Shown piece after piece: positions 36,217 to 44,327 of a DNA stretch of 64,000 nt. The stretch covers positions 62,001-126,000 of the forward strand of contig JAEWLS010000010.1 of assembly GCA_023457435.1 (NCBI GenBank). Reading direction: 5' to 3'. How positions within the stretch are numbered: position 1 is the first letter of the stretch; every line of letters begins with the position of its first letter. Position numbers and translations under genes: made by a program. The stretch comes from Pseudomonadota bacterium (GTDB taxonomy: Bacteria > Pseudomonadota > Alphaproteobacteria > Rhizobiales > Rhizobiaceae). Under the pieces are notes generated by a model, which was not told the origin of the DNA, did no database searches, and was given only the letters and a program-made list of their open reading frames with translations.

Positions 36217-37425
36217 GTGACTGACGCAGCACTTCGGGCCTCTCGCCCGGTCTACCAGAACACCACCTACATCGTGATCTTCGCGGCGAGCTTCTGCCAC
36301 CTGATCAACGACGTACTGCAGTCGTTGCTGGCTGCGATCTATCCGATGCTGAAGGCGGATTTCGGCCTCGCCTTCTGGCAGATCGGCCTGCTGACCTTCA
36401 CGTTCCAGGTGACCGCGTCGCTGCTGCAGCCCGCGATCGGGCTTGCCATCGACAAGCGTCCGATGCCGAACTCGCTGCCGGTCGGCATGCTTGCATCGCT
36501 CCTTGGCCTGCTCCTGCTGGCGTTCGCCTCGACCTACCCGATGCTGCTGTGCGGTGCCGGCCTGATCGGCATCGGCTCGGCCATCTTCCACCCGGAGGCG
36601 TCGCGCGTGGCACGCATGGCGTCCGGAGGCCGTTTCGGCATGGCACAGTCAGTGTTCCAGGTCGGCGGCAATTTCGGCTCGGCGATCGGCCCGCTGCTCG
36701 CCGCCTTCATCATCGTGCCGCGCGGCCAGGACAGCGTCGCCTGGTTCGCGCTTGCCGCGCTGCTCGGAATGGCCATCCTGTTCCAGGTCAGCCGCTGGTA
36801 CGAGCGGCAGCGTCTGGCGATGGTGGCGCGCGGCGGCGGTGCGAACGGGATGCCGTTCGAGCGGCGCTACACGACCATCGTCTTGTTCATCCTCATGCTG
36901 CTCACCTTCAGCAAGAATGCGTACATGGCGAGCATCTCGAGCTACTACACGTTCTATACGATCGAGCGCTTCGGCGTTTCGGTGCAGACCGCGCAGACGC
37001 TGCTGTTCGTATTTCTCGGCGCGGTGGCGCTCGGCACGGTGCTCGGCGGCCCGATCGGCGACCGGATCGGGCGCAAGTCGGTGATCTGGGTATCGATCCT
37101 CGGCGTGCTGCCGTTCAGCCTGGCGCTGCCCTATGCCGACCTGACCTGGACCGTGGTCCTGACGGTGATCATCGGCGTGGTGCTGGCGTCGGCGTTCCCG
37201 GCGATCGTGGTGATGGCGCAGGAGATGGTGCCCGGCCGCGTCGGCATGGTGGCAGGCATCTTCTTCGGCTTCGCATTCGGCATGGGCGGCATCGCGGCGG
37301 CACTGCTTGGCGTGCTCGCCGATGCGCGCGGCATCGAGTACGTGTACTGGGTATGCTCGTTCCTGCCCGCCGTCGGCCTGCTGTGCGTATTCCTGCCGGG
37401 CCGCGCAACGCCGCGTCACGCCTGA
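36217..37425 (+). CDS. MFS transporter, fosmidomycin resistance (Fsr) type
   Basis: The 402-residue membrane protein has twelve predicted helices and resembles Fsr, with SFCHLINDVLQSLLAAIYPMLKADFGL near the start, IFHPEASRVARMASGGRFGMAQSVFQVGGNFGSAIGPLL and GGPIGDRIGRKSVIW between helices. Fsr-type proteins export drugs including fosmidomycin. The GTG at 36217 has a GGAG sequence about 8 bases upstream; an ATG 69 bases earlier lacks one. The substrate here is not known. Confidence 0.88.
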   Translation: MTDAALRASRPVYQNTTYIVIFAASFCHLINDVLQSLLAAIYPMLKADFGLAFWQIGLLTFTFQVTASLLQPAIGLAIDKRPMPNSLPVGMLASLLGLLLLAFASTYPMLLCGAGLIGIGSAIFHPEASRVARMASGGRFGMAQSVFQVGGNFGSAIGPLLAAFIIVPRGQDSVAWFALAALLGMAILFQVSRWYERQRLAMVARGGGANGMPFERRYTTIVLFILMLLTFSKNAYMASISSYYTFYTIERFGVSVQTAQTLLFVFLGAVALGTVLGGPIGDRIGRKSVIWVSILGVLPFSLALPYADLTWTVVLTVIIGVVLASAFPAIVVMAQEMVPGRVGMVAGIFFGFAFGMGGIAAALLGVLADARGIEYVYWVCSFLPAVGLLCVFLPGRATPRHA

Positions 37426-37456
37426 CGCCGCGCCGGCAGCGGCGAAAGCCGGGCGG

Positions 37457-37852
37457 CTAGCTCTCCGAATACTCCGCGTCGCTGACCTTCTCCTGCCAGT
37501 CGGCCGGGCTGCCGTCGACCTCGTGAATGGCGATGTGGGTCATGGCGGTCGTCGGCGACGCGCCGTGCCAGTGCCTCTCGCCGGGCGGGATCCACACCGT
37601 GTCGCCGGGATGCAGCTCCAGCAACGGCCCACCCTCCATGCGCGCAAGGCCGAAGCCTTCCGTCACGTAGAGCGTCTGCCCCAGCGGATGGGTATGCCAG
37701 GCGGTGCGCGCGCCGGGCTCGAAGCGGACCTTGACCACGCGCACCCGCGCCGGCTGGGGCGCGTCGTTGATGGCGTCCTGCCATACGACGCCGGTGAAAT
37801 GCGCTTCCGGCGCCCGCCTGCTGGGCCGCGAACCGTTGGGGATGTGCTGCAT
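37457..37852 (-). CDS. Cupin domain-containing protein
   Basis: The 131-residue single cupin has the two motifs: PGARTAWHTHPLGQTLYVTEGFG (motif 1, two His plus Glu) and PGDTVWIPPGERHWHGASP (motif 2 with a further His). The family includes metal-binding small-molecule enzymes and (R)-mandelonitrile lyase-like or carboxymuconolactone-linked cupins. The ATG at 37852 (MQHIPNGSRP) sits just downstream of an AGGACGA sequence. The function is not assignable. Confidence 0.85.
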   Translation of the reverse strand: MQHIPNGSRPSRRAPEAHFTGVVWQDAINDAPQPARVRVVKVRFEPGARTAWHTHPLGQTLYVTEGFGLARMEGGPLLELHPGDTVWIPPGERHWHGASPTTAMTHIAIHEVDGSPADWQEKVSDAEYSES

Positions 37853-38045
37853 GGGATCGTCCTCCTGCGCGTCAATGGGAGCCGTTGGCGACGGCGAGGT
37901 CAAGGGCTCCTCGGAGGCTGCCCGACCCACCGGCGCTCCGGGCTCGCGCTTGCCTCCGGGGCAAGCTTCCGGTATGGGACCGCCACCCGCGTAGACACCC
38001 TTGGAGGCAACGCGGATGAGGGCCGCCTTCACCGGCGGCTTTCGA

Positions 38046-38079
38046 CGTTTCCGGGATGGCCAACGGCCTGCCGGAAACG
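38046..38079 (+). promoter_or_regulatory. Strong hairpin in the leader of the L25 gene
   Basis: A perfect 9-bp stem CGTTTCCGG / CCGGAAACG encloses an inner GGCC-AAC-GGCC hairpin, 24 bases before the rplY start codon. Such a structure next to a ribosomal protein gene suggests an autoregulatory leader, but it has no T-run, so attenuation is not shown. Confidence 0.5.
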
Positions 38080-38103
38080 CTCCAGCAAAAGAAGGAAAAT
38101 GCC

Positions 38104-38739
38104 ATGAGCCAGCAGAGCTACGAGCTCAAGGCCGAGGCGCGCGAACGGGTCGGTAAGGGGTCCGCCCGTGAACTGCGCCGCAGAGGCCTCGTCCCCGCCG
38201 TCATCTACGGCGACAAGCAGTCCCCGCTTTCAATCGCCCTGCCGTACAAGGAGATCTTCTACAAGATCCACGGCGGCGGCTTCATGACCACGCTTGCCAC
38301 CATCGACGTCGGCGGCAAGAAGATTCAGGTCCTGCCGAAGGACTACCAACTGGATCCGGTCCGCGACTTCCCGATGCATGTCGACTTCCTGCGGGTCGGC
38401 AAGGATTCGGTCGTCACCGTCAACGTGCCGGTGCATTTCGTGAACGAAGAGAAGTCGCCCGGCATCAAGCGCGGCGGCGTGCTCAACATCGTGCGTCACG
38501 AAGTCGAGTTCCACGTTCCGGCCAACGCGATCCCGGAGTTCATCACCGTCGACCTGACCGGCACCGATCTTGGCGATTCCATCCACATCTCGGCAGTCAA
38601 GCTTCCGGAGGGCGCCAAGGCGACCATCGAGCGCGATTTCACCATCGCGACGATCGCCGCTCCGGCCGGCCTGAGAAGCGAAGAGAGCGAATCCGCTTCG
38701 GCCGAGGAAGCTTCGGCTCCCGAGGCCAAGAAGGAGTAG
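38104..38739 (+). CDS. rplY: 50S ribosomal protein L25 (general stress protein CTC type)
   Basis: The 211-residue protein belongs to the long (TL5/CTC) form of L25, which binds 5S rRNA. The N-terminal domain begins YELKAEARERVGKGSARELRRRGLVPAVIYG, and the second domain holds PVHFVNEEKSPGIKRGGVLNIVRHEVEF. The acidic C-terminal tail ends EEASAPEAKKE. The gene is followed 25 bases later by pth, the usual pairing in alphaproteobacteria. The ATG at 38104 has a GAAGGAAA sequence just upstream. Confidence 0.96.
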   Translation: MSQQSYELKAEARERVGKGSARELRRRGLVPAVIYGDKQSPLSIALPYKEIFYKIHGGGFMTTLATIDVGGKKIQVLPKDYQLDPVRDFPMHVDFLRVGKDSVVTVNVPVHFVNEEKSPGIKRGGVLNIVRHEVEFHVPANAIPEFITVDLTGTDLGDSIHISAVKLPEGAKATIERDFTIATIAAPAGLRSEESESASAEEASAPEAKKE

Positions 38740-38764
38740 TCCTCCCATCGGGGGGTGCCAGTCG

Positions 38765-39487
38765 ATGCACATACTCGTCGGCCTCGGCAACCCCGGTGCG
38801 AAGTATCAGGACAACCGGCACAATGTCGGCTTCATGGCGGCGGACGCAATCGTCCGCCGCCATTCCTTTTCGCCCTGGGCGAAGAAGTTCCAGGGACTGA
38901 TCGCCGAAGGCACCGTCGCCGGCGAGAAGGTGCTGCTGCTCAAGCCGCAGACCTACATGAACGAATCCGGCCGCTCGGTCGGCGAAGCGATGCGCTTCTA
39001 CAAGCTCGACTCCTCGGACGTGACGGTGCTCTACGACGAACTGGACCTCGTGCCAGGCAAGGTGCGCGTCAAGCTAGGCGGCGGGGCGGGCGGGCATAAC
39101 GGCATCCGCTCGATCGACGGGCATATCGGCAACGCCTACCGACGCGTGCGCATCGGCATCGGTCATCCGGGCGTCAAGGAACTGGTGATGCCGCACGTTC
39201 TCGGGGACTTCGCCAAAGCGGACCGCGTCTGGCTGGAGCCGCTGCTCGAGGCGATGGCCGACGCCGTTCCGCTGCTGGTCAAGGGTGACGACAACGGCTT
39301 CATGAACAAGGTAAGCCTGGCGGTGCCGACGAAGGAGCCGAAAGGCTCCGCGAAGGAGCAGGGCGAGGCGAAGCCCAAGGGCCAGAGCCATATACGCCAG
39401 GCTCGCCCGAAGCCGCCCGAGGTCAAGCTGCCCGAGACGGGGCCGATGGCCGCGATGCTGAGGAAGCTGCTGGGCAAGGATAGCTGA
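38765..39487 (+). CDS. pth: Peptidyl-tRNA hydrolase with C-terminal extension
   Basis: The 240-residue enzyme releases peptides from peptidyl-tRNA that has dropped off ribosomes. Family motifs GLGNPGAKYQDNRHNVGFM (with the catalytic His), LLKPQTYMNESGRSVGEAMRFY and LGGGAGGHNGIRSI are present. Compared with the usual length of about 190-195, it has a basic, Pro- and Lys-rich C-terminal extension of about 45 residues (KEPKGSAKEQGEAKPKGQS and following), as seen in some rhizobia. Confidence 0.95.
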   Translation: MHILVGLGNPGAKYQDNRHNVGFMAADAIVRRHSFSPWAKKFQGLIAEGTVAGEKVLLLKPQTYMNESGRSVGEAMRFYKLDSSDVTVLYDELDLVPGKVRVKLGGGAGGHNGIRSIDGHIGNAYRRVRIGIGHPGVKELVMPHVLGDFAKADRVWLEPLLEAMADAVPLLVKGDDNGFMNKVSLAVPTKEPKGSAKEQGEAKPKGQSHIRQARPKPPEVKLPETGPMAAMLRKLLGKDS

Positions 39488-39561
39488 CAGGGTTGTCAGC
39501 AGTCGCAGTCGACCGTTTCCCAGCGCACTGGTATCAGGCTCGCCCACAGGAGCGACCCGCC

Positions 39562-40092
39562 ATGACCGACGTGATCTACATGTTCGCCATGAGCCTCGAC
39601 GGCTTGATAGCCCGTCCGGACGGCAGCGTGGACTGGCTCGATGCGTTTCCCGCCAACGACGACTTCGACTTCGCCGCCTTCGAGGCCTCGGTCACAGGGA
39701 TCGTCATGGGGCGAGGCAGCTACGAGGCGGCGCGGCGCAATGCCGAATGGCACTACGGCCGCTGGCCGGTGCTTGTGGCGACGCGCCGGCCGATCGACGA
39801 TGCGCCGGGCGGTGTCGAGACCTTTGCCGGAACGCCTGCGGAGCAGCTCGCACGGCTGCGGAGCATGGGCGCTACCGGCCGGGTCTGGATGTTCGGCGGC
39901 GGCGATCTCGTCCGCCAGTATTGCGATGCGGGACTGCTCGACACGGTCGAGACCGGCATCATCCCGGTGGTGCTCGGCGACGGCATACCAGCCTTCGGCG
40001 GCGCCCAGCCCGACCGATGGATGAAGCTGGAGTTCGCGCGTGCGATGAAGAACGGCGCGATCCATGCGCGGTACAAAGTACGCAGGTCTTGA
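39562..40092 (+). CDS. Dihydrofolate reductase-like (RibD C-terminal) protein
   Basis: The 176-residue protein starts MTDVIYMFAMSLDGLIARPDGSVDWLDAFP and has MGRGSYEAARR and RVWMFGGGDLVRQYCDAGLLD, matching the RibD C-terminal/dihydrofolate reductase-like fold. These proteins bind NADPH; the reaction catalysed is not known. The ATG at 39562 is used because the conserved start follows it at once. Confidence 0.88.
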   Translation: MTDVIYMFAMSLDGLIARPDGSVDWLDAFPANDDFDFAAFEASVTGIVMGRGSYEAARRNAEWHYGRWPVLVATRRPIDDAPGGVETFAGTPAEQLARLRSMGATGRVWMFGGGDLVRQYCDAGLLDTVETGIIPVVLGDGIPAFGGAQPDRWMKLEFARAMKNGAIHARYKVRRS

Positions 40093-40099
40093 CGAGCGG

Positions 40100-40146
40100 T
40101 CACGGAAACACGAAATCACGGAAACACGAAGTTCGTGTTTTCGTGA
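40100..40146 (+). promoter_or_regulatory. Array of three 15-bp repeats upstream of the RHH antitoxin gene
   Basis: Two direct copies of TCACGGAAACACGAA (40100-40114 and 40116-40130) are followed by one inverted copy TTCGTGTTTTCGTGA (40132-40146), with one mismatch. The array ends 7 bases before the antitoxin start. Ribbon-helix-helix antitoxins normally bind such repeats to repress their own operon, so this is a candidate operator. Confidence 0.75.
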
Positions 40147-40153
40147 GGATGCG

Positions 40154-40411
40154 ATGAAGAACGTGACGGTTTCCATGGAGGACGAGGTCCATCGGCTCTC
40201 GCGCATTCAGGCTGCGACACTTGGAATCTCTATGTCCAAATACCTCGAGGGCCTCGTCAAGAAGGACATCGGCGCTGCCGACGTGTCAAACGAAGAGGCT
40301 GAGCGCGCGCTGCGGATGCAGTCGCTAAGACGCTTCCTAGACGGACCCAAGCTGCACATTTCCGAGAACGGTCGCATGCCAACGGCCGAGGAACGGAATG
40401 CCCGACGTTAG
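40154..40411 (+). CDS. Ribbon-helix-helix antitoxin (CopG/VapB-like)
   Basis: The 85-residue protein begins MKNVTVSMEDEVHRLSRIQAATLGISMSKYLEGLVKK, a ribbon-helix-helix DNA-binding domain, with a C-terminal tail (LDGPKLHISENGRMPTAEERNARR) that probably binds the toxin. It overlaps the start of the downstream PIN gene by 14 bases. The upstream repeat array fits autoregulation. It should neutralise the PIN-domain toxin next to it. Confidence 0.85.
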   Translation: MKNVTVSMEDEVHRLSRIQAATLGISMSKYLEGLVKKDIGAADVSNEEAERALRMQSLRRFLDGPKLHISENGRMPTAEERNARR

Positions 40412-40861
40412 GGTATTCCTCGACAGCAACACGCTGCTCTATGCGCGGGATCAGAGCGCCGGGCAAAAGGAAGCTCTAGCAGTAGGCTGGTTGGCCGCGG
40501 TCACGTTATCAGATTGCGGGAGGGCTAACCTTCAAGTGCTGAACGAGGTCACGAACGTGATGCTGCGGAAGCGGCGGGATCTCGGCGCGGAGGACATTTT
40601 TCGGCAAGTTGATGCATTGCGCTATTTCGGAGAGCGACCATTGTCAGAAACGGTCGTGGCGCTGGCGCGAACGATCAGGTTCGGCACTTCGTATCAATGG
40701 TGGGACGTCTGCTCCTCGCCTCGGCCCTCGAACTCGGCTGCACCCATTTCCTTTCCGAGGACCTACAGGACGGACAGCGCATCGAGGCCGGCGGCAAAGC
40801 CTTGACGATCGTCTCGCCTTTTGCCCATACGCCTCAGCAAATCCTCTCCCTGCAAGGCTAA
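40398..40861 (+). pseudogene. PIN-domain toxin (VapC-like) with frameshift near its C-terminus
   Basis: The first frame starts VRVFLDSNTLLYARD with the first catalytic Asp and carries VLNEVTNVML (Glu) and YQWWD (Asp). It then diverges to a non-homologous end at 40805. From about 40709 another frame reads LLLASALELGCTHFLSEDLQDGQ and ends IVSPFAHTPQQILSLQG at 40861, the usual VapC C-terminus with its last acidic residue. Adding one base near 40708 joins them. The present product would lack that acidic residue. It is either truly inactive or a sequencing error. Confidence 0.8.
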
Positions 40862-40867
40862 GACACC

Positions 40868-41971
40868 ATGGGCTTCAAATGCGGCATCGTCGGCCTGCCG
40901 AATGTCGGCAAGTCGACGCTCTTCAACGCGCTGACGCGCACGGCGGCCGCGCAGGCCGCGAACTATCCGTTCTGCACGATCGAACCGAACACGGGCGAGG
41001 TCGCGGTGCCGGACCCGCGGCTGCAGAAGATCGCAGAGATCGCGAAGTCGAAAGAGATCATCCCGACGCGCATCTCCTTCGTCGACATCGCCGGACTGGT
41101 GCGCGGCGCGTCGAAGGGCGAGGGCCTCGGCAACCAGTTCCTCGCCAACATCCGCGAGGTCGACGCCATCGTCCACGTGCTGCGCTGCTTCGAGGATGAC
41201 GACATCACCCATGTCGAAGGCCGCATCGACCCGGTCGCCGACGCCGAGACGGTCGAGACGGAGCTGATGCTCGCCGACCTCGACAGCCTCGAGCGCCGCG
41301 TCGCGCAGTTCCGCAAGCGGGCCGGCGCGAAGGACAAGGAAGCGCTAACCGTCCTGCCGATGATGGAGAAGGCGCTCGAACTGCTGCAGGCGGGCAAGCC
41401 GACGCGCGTTCTGCTCAAGGGAATAGCACCCGAGGACCTGCGCATCCTCAAGGGCCTGAACCTGCTGACCTCGCACCCCGTGCTCTACGTGTGCAATGTC
41501 GCCGAGGGCGACGCCGCCACGGGCAACGAGCACACCAGGGCCGTCGAGAAGATGGCAGCGGCGCAGGGGGCAAGCACCGTCGTCATCTCCGCCGCAATCG
41601 AGGCAGAGGTCGCAATGCTCTCCGATGAAGAGGAAATGGAGTTCCTTCGCGATCTCGGCCTTGACGAGCCCGGGCTCAACAAGGTGATCCGCGCCGGCTA
41701 CGACCTTCTCCATCTGATCACCTACTTCACCGCGGGCCCGAAGGAGACCCGCGCCTGGACCATCGAGAAGGGGTTCAAGGCGCCGCAAGCCGCCGGTGTG
41801 ATCCACACCGATTTCGAGCGCGGGTTCATCCGCGCGCAGACGATCGCCTATGACGACTACGTGTCGCTCGGCGGCGAGGTTGCGGCCAAGGAAGCGGGCA
41901 AGGCGCGCGACGAGGGCAAGGAGTACGTCGTCAATGACGGCGACGTCATGCTCTTCAAGTTCAACACCTGA
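40868..41971 (+). CDS. ychF: Redox-regulated ATPase YchF (Obg-like GTPase family)
   Basis: The 367-residue TRAFAC-class P-loop protein has Walker A GLPNVGKSTLFNAL, a conserved NYPFCTIEPNTGEV and DIAGLVRGASKGEGLGN with the switch region, and a C-terminal TGS domain ending EYVVNDGDVMLFKFN. YchF prefers ATP over GTP and binds ribosomes. The gene starts 6 bases after the PIN frame ends. Confidence 0.96.
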   Translation: MGFKCGIVGLPNVGKSTLFNALTRTAAAQAANYPFCTIEPNTGEVAVPDPRLQKIAEIAKSKEIIPTRISFVDIAGLVRGASKGEGLGNQFLANIREVDAIVHVLRCFEDDDITHVEGRIDPVADAETVETELMLADLDSLERRVAQFRKRAGAKDKEALTVLPMMEKALELLQAGKPTRVLLKGIAPEDLRILKGLNLLTSHPVLYVCNVAEGDAATGNEHTRAVEKMAAAQGASTVVISAAIEAEVAMLSDEEEMEFLRDLGLDEPGLNKVIRAGYDLLHLITYFTAGPKETRAWTIEKGFKAPQAAGVIHTDFERGFIRAQTIAYDDYVSLGGEVAAKEAGKARDEGKEYVVNDGDVMLFKFNT

Positions 41972-41985
41972 GGCGACAGTTCTTA

Positions 41986-42022
41986 ATGCTGCAGTGCGGC
42001 CCGCTATGGTGCACTGCAGCAT
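41986..42022. terminator. Perfect 12-bp inverted repeat after ychF
   Basis: Arms ATGCTGCAGTGC and GCACTGCAGCAT are perfect complements with a 13-base loop, between the ychF stop and the DUF2934 gene. It lacks a T-run, so it may be a factor-independent weak terminator, an operator, or a transcript-stabilising hairpin. Confidence 0.5.
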
Positions 42023-42064
42023 CGTTGTGCTAGAGCGATTCTGTCGACGTATCAGGAGCTCGAA

Positions 42065-42268
42065 ATGCCAAGCAGGAAGCCTGTCACGGCTGCAGCGCCG
42101 GTGTCCGCTGCGGATCGCATTCGCGAAATCGCCTATCAGCTCTGGATCGAAGCCGGCCGTCCCGACGGCGCCGCCGATACGCACTGGATCGAAGCCGAGC
42201 GGATCGCGGCCACCGAGGCACCGGCGCCGAAGCTGAAGAAGGCGCCGGTGCGCAAGAAGGCGGCCTGA
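42065..42268 (+). CDS. DUF2934 family small protein
   Basis: A 67-residue protein with the DUF2934 motif RIREIAYQLWIEAGRPDGAADTHWIEAE in its middle and a basic Lys/Ala-rich end (KLKKAPVRKKAA). The function is unknown. The ATG at 42065 gives a short N-terminal extension before the conserved helix. Confidence 0.85.
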   Translation: MPSRKPVTAAAPVSAADRIREIAYQLWIEAGRPDGAADTHWIEAERIAATEAPAPKLKKAPVRKKAA

Positions 42269-42334
42269 CAGAGCCGCTTCTCAAGCTGGCGCCACAGGAC
42301 TATCTGTTGCCGCGCAAGAGCGGATAAAGCCAGC

Positions 42335-43300
42335 ATGATCAAGGCATATGCCTGTAACGGGCCGCGGCTGCGGCCCGTCGAGTTCGACGCGTCGCGCAGC
42401 GACATCGTCTGGATCGACCTCTTGCGCCCGACTGACGAGGAAGAGCGCCTCGTCGAGGCGTGGATCGGTGTCGGCGTGCCGACACGTGCGGAGATGGATG
42501 AGATCGAGATCTCGTCGCGCCTCTATGCCGACAACGGCGCCGTGTTCATGACCGCGACCTTGCCCGCGCACTCCGATGCGGAGCGCCCGACCATGGGGCC
42601 GGTGTCGTTCGTGCTCTCCATGGGCCGTCTGGTCACTGTCCGTTATCACGAGCCGCGATCGTTCGAAACATTCCCGCTCAAGGCGGAAAAGCTCGACATC
42701 GAATGCGGCTCGGGCAATGCGGTCATCATCGCGCTGCTCGAGACCATCGTGGACCGGCTCGCCGACCTGCTGGAGAAGGTCGGCTCCGGACTGCTGGAAA
42801 TCTCCCGAGACGTCTTCCAGCCTGTAGACACGAAGGCTTCCAAGCGCGACCGCAATTTCCAGATCATCCTGCGCCGTATCGGGCGCAAGGAGGAGTTCGT
42901 TTCCGGTCTGCAGGACAGCCTCCTCACCATGCAGCGGCTCGCCGGGTTCCTCAGCACACAATTCCCCGGCGATGACCGCGAACTACGGGCGCGGCTGAAG
43001 ACCCTGTCGCGCGACGTGGTTTCGCTGACGTCCTATGGCGAGTCGCTGTCGCAGAAGATCACCTTCCTGCTCGAGGCGACGCTCGGCATGATCAACATCC
43101 AGCAGAACAACATCATCAAGATCGTATCGGTGGCGGCGGTCGTGTTCCTGCCGCCGACGCTGGTCGCATCGGTCTACGGGATGAACTTCGTCCACATGCC
43201 CGAACTGGACTGGACCTACGGCTATCCGCTGGCGCTTCTGGCGATGGCGGTCGTCGCGGTGGTGCCGTTGTGGATTTTCCGCCGTATCGGCTGGCTCTGA
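42335..43300 (+). CDS. corA: CorA-type magnesium/cobalt transporter
   Basis: The 321-residue protein has a large cytoplasmic domain of alpha/beta structure and two C-terminal helices. The signature YGMNF lies at the end of the first helix (VAAVVFLPPTLVASVYGMNFVHMP), and the second helix is YPLALLAMAVVAVVPLWIFRR. CorA channels move Mg2+ and Co2+ down the electrochemical gradient as pentamers. Metal selectivity is inferred from the family. Confidence 0.93.
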   Translation: MIKAYACNGPRLRPVEFDASRSDIVWIDLLRPTDEEERLVEAWIGVGVPTRAEMDEIEISSRLYADNGAVFMTATLPAHSDAERPTMGPVSFVLSMGRLVTVRYHEPRSFETFPLKAEKLDIECGSGNAVIIALLETIVDRLADLLEKVGSGLLEISRDVFQPVDTKASKRDRNFQIILRRIGRKEEFVSGLQDSLLTMQRLAGFLSTQFPGDDRELRARLKTLSRDVVSLTSYGESLSQKITFLLEATLGMINIQQNNIIKIVSVAAVVFLPPTLVASVYGMNFVHMPELDWTYGYPLALLAMAVVAVVPLWIFRRIGWL

Positions 43301-43368
43301 CCGTTGCGCCGTTGCCAAGTTGGCGGCAGGCGGTCATGATGTTTGTTCAAGCTTGAACAGGACGCGCC

Positions 43369-43833
43369 GTGCCTACCACCCAGACCGCATTCGAGGATTT
43401 CCAGGAGGGCGCTGTCCTGCAGCTCGGCAGCAAACTCGTGACGGCGGAGGAAATCGTCGACTTCGCCAAGCAGTTCGACATGCAACCGATGCACATGGAC
43501 GAAGCTGCGGGCAGGGCCAGCATCCTCGGCGGCCTCTCGGCTTCGGGGTGGCACACATGCGGCATGTTCATGCGCCTGATGTGCGACGGCTTCCTGCTGA
43601 ATTCGACGTCGCAAGGCTCGCCGGGCATCGACTATGCGCGCTGGAAGCGGCCGGTGATAGCAGGCGACACGCTTACCGGCACGAGCACGGTCACGGCGAA
43701 GCGCGCGTCGTCCTCGCGCCCTGGCCTCGGTTTCGTCACCTGCCGGCACGAACTGAAAAACCAGCGCGGCGAGGTGGTCATGGAACTGCAAAACACCGGC
43801 ATGTTCCTGACGCGCGCGGCGGCGGCGTCATGA
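43369..43833 (+). CDS. MaoC-like dehydratase, first of a pair
   Basis: The 154-residue hot-dog-fold protein begins with FEDFQEGAVLQLGSKLVTAEEIVDFAKQFD and contains the hydratase-like pair D-x-Q-P-x-H (DMQPMHMD) followed by ILGGLSASGWHT. The GTG at 43369 has an AGGA sequence upstream. It overlaps the next gene by 4 bases (ATGA), and the two are paralogues. Family members hydrate or dehydrate acyl-CoA thioesters; the pair may form one heterodimer. Confidence 0.88.
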   Translation: MPTTQTAFEDFQEGAVLQLGSKLVTAEEIVDFAKQFDMQPMHMDEAAGRASILGGLSASGWHTCGMFMRLMCDGFLLNSTSQGSPGIDYARWKRPVIAGDTLTGTSTVTAKRASSSRPGLGFVTCRHELKNQRGEVVMELQNTGMFLTRAAAAS

Positions 43834-44327
43834 CGAGCGATTTCGCCGACCTCGAAGCCTGGCTGCGGATGGGCGAGACCATCTATCTCGGCAGCCATAC
43901 GTTCGAAGCCGAAGAGATCAAGGCGTTCGCGCGGAAGTACGACCCGCAGCCGTTCCACCTCGACGAAAAGCTTGCGGAGAAGAGCGTGTTCGGCCGGCTG
44001 TGCGCGTCGGGGTGGCACACCTGCGCGATGTGGATGCGGCACAATCTGCAGCACCGCGAGGATGCCGGCGACGCGCCGTGGACCGGCGAAGCGCCGGCGC
44101 CGGTGTTCGGACCATCGCCCGGTTTCGAGAATTTGAAGTGGCTGAAACCCGTCTATGCCGGCGACACGGTCACTTTCTGGCGCCGCGCCGAGTCACACCG
44201 CGCGATGTCGTCGCGGCCGGGCTGGCGGGTGATGATCATTGTGTGCGGGGCGGACGACGCGGCGGGGAACACCGTGCTGCAGTTCGACAGCGCCGTGCTG
44301 CTCAAGGTCGAATCCGCGCTGGCTTGA
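43830..44327 (+). CDS. MaoC-like dehydratase, second of a pair
   Basis: The 165-residue paralogue shares the opening LEAWLRMGETIYLGSHTFEAEEIKAFARKYDPQPFHLDE and CASGWHTCAMWMR, with D-P-Q-P-F-H as the active-site pair. The ATGA overlap with the previous gene supports translational coupling. Its 3' end overlaps the convergent membrane protein gene by 26 bases. The substrate is not known. Confidence 0.88.
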   Translation: MTSDFADLEAWLRMGETIYLGSHTFEAEEIKAFARKYDPQPFHLDEKLAEKSVFGRLCASGWHTCAMWMRHNLQHREDAGDAPWTGEAPAPVFGPSPGFENLKWLKPVYAGDTVTFWRRAESHRAMSSRPGWRVMIIVCGADDAAGNTVLQFDSAVLLKVESALA

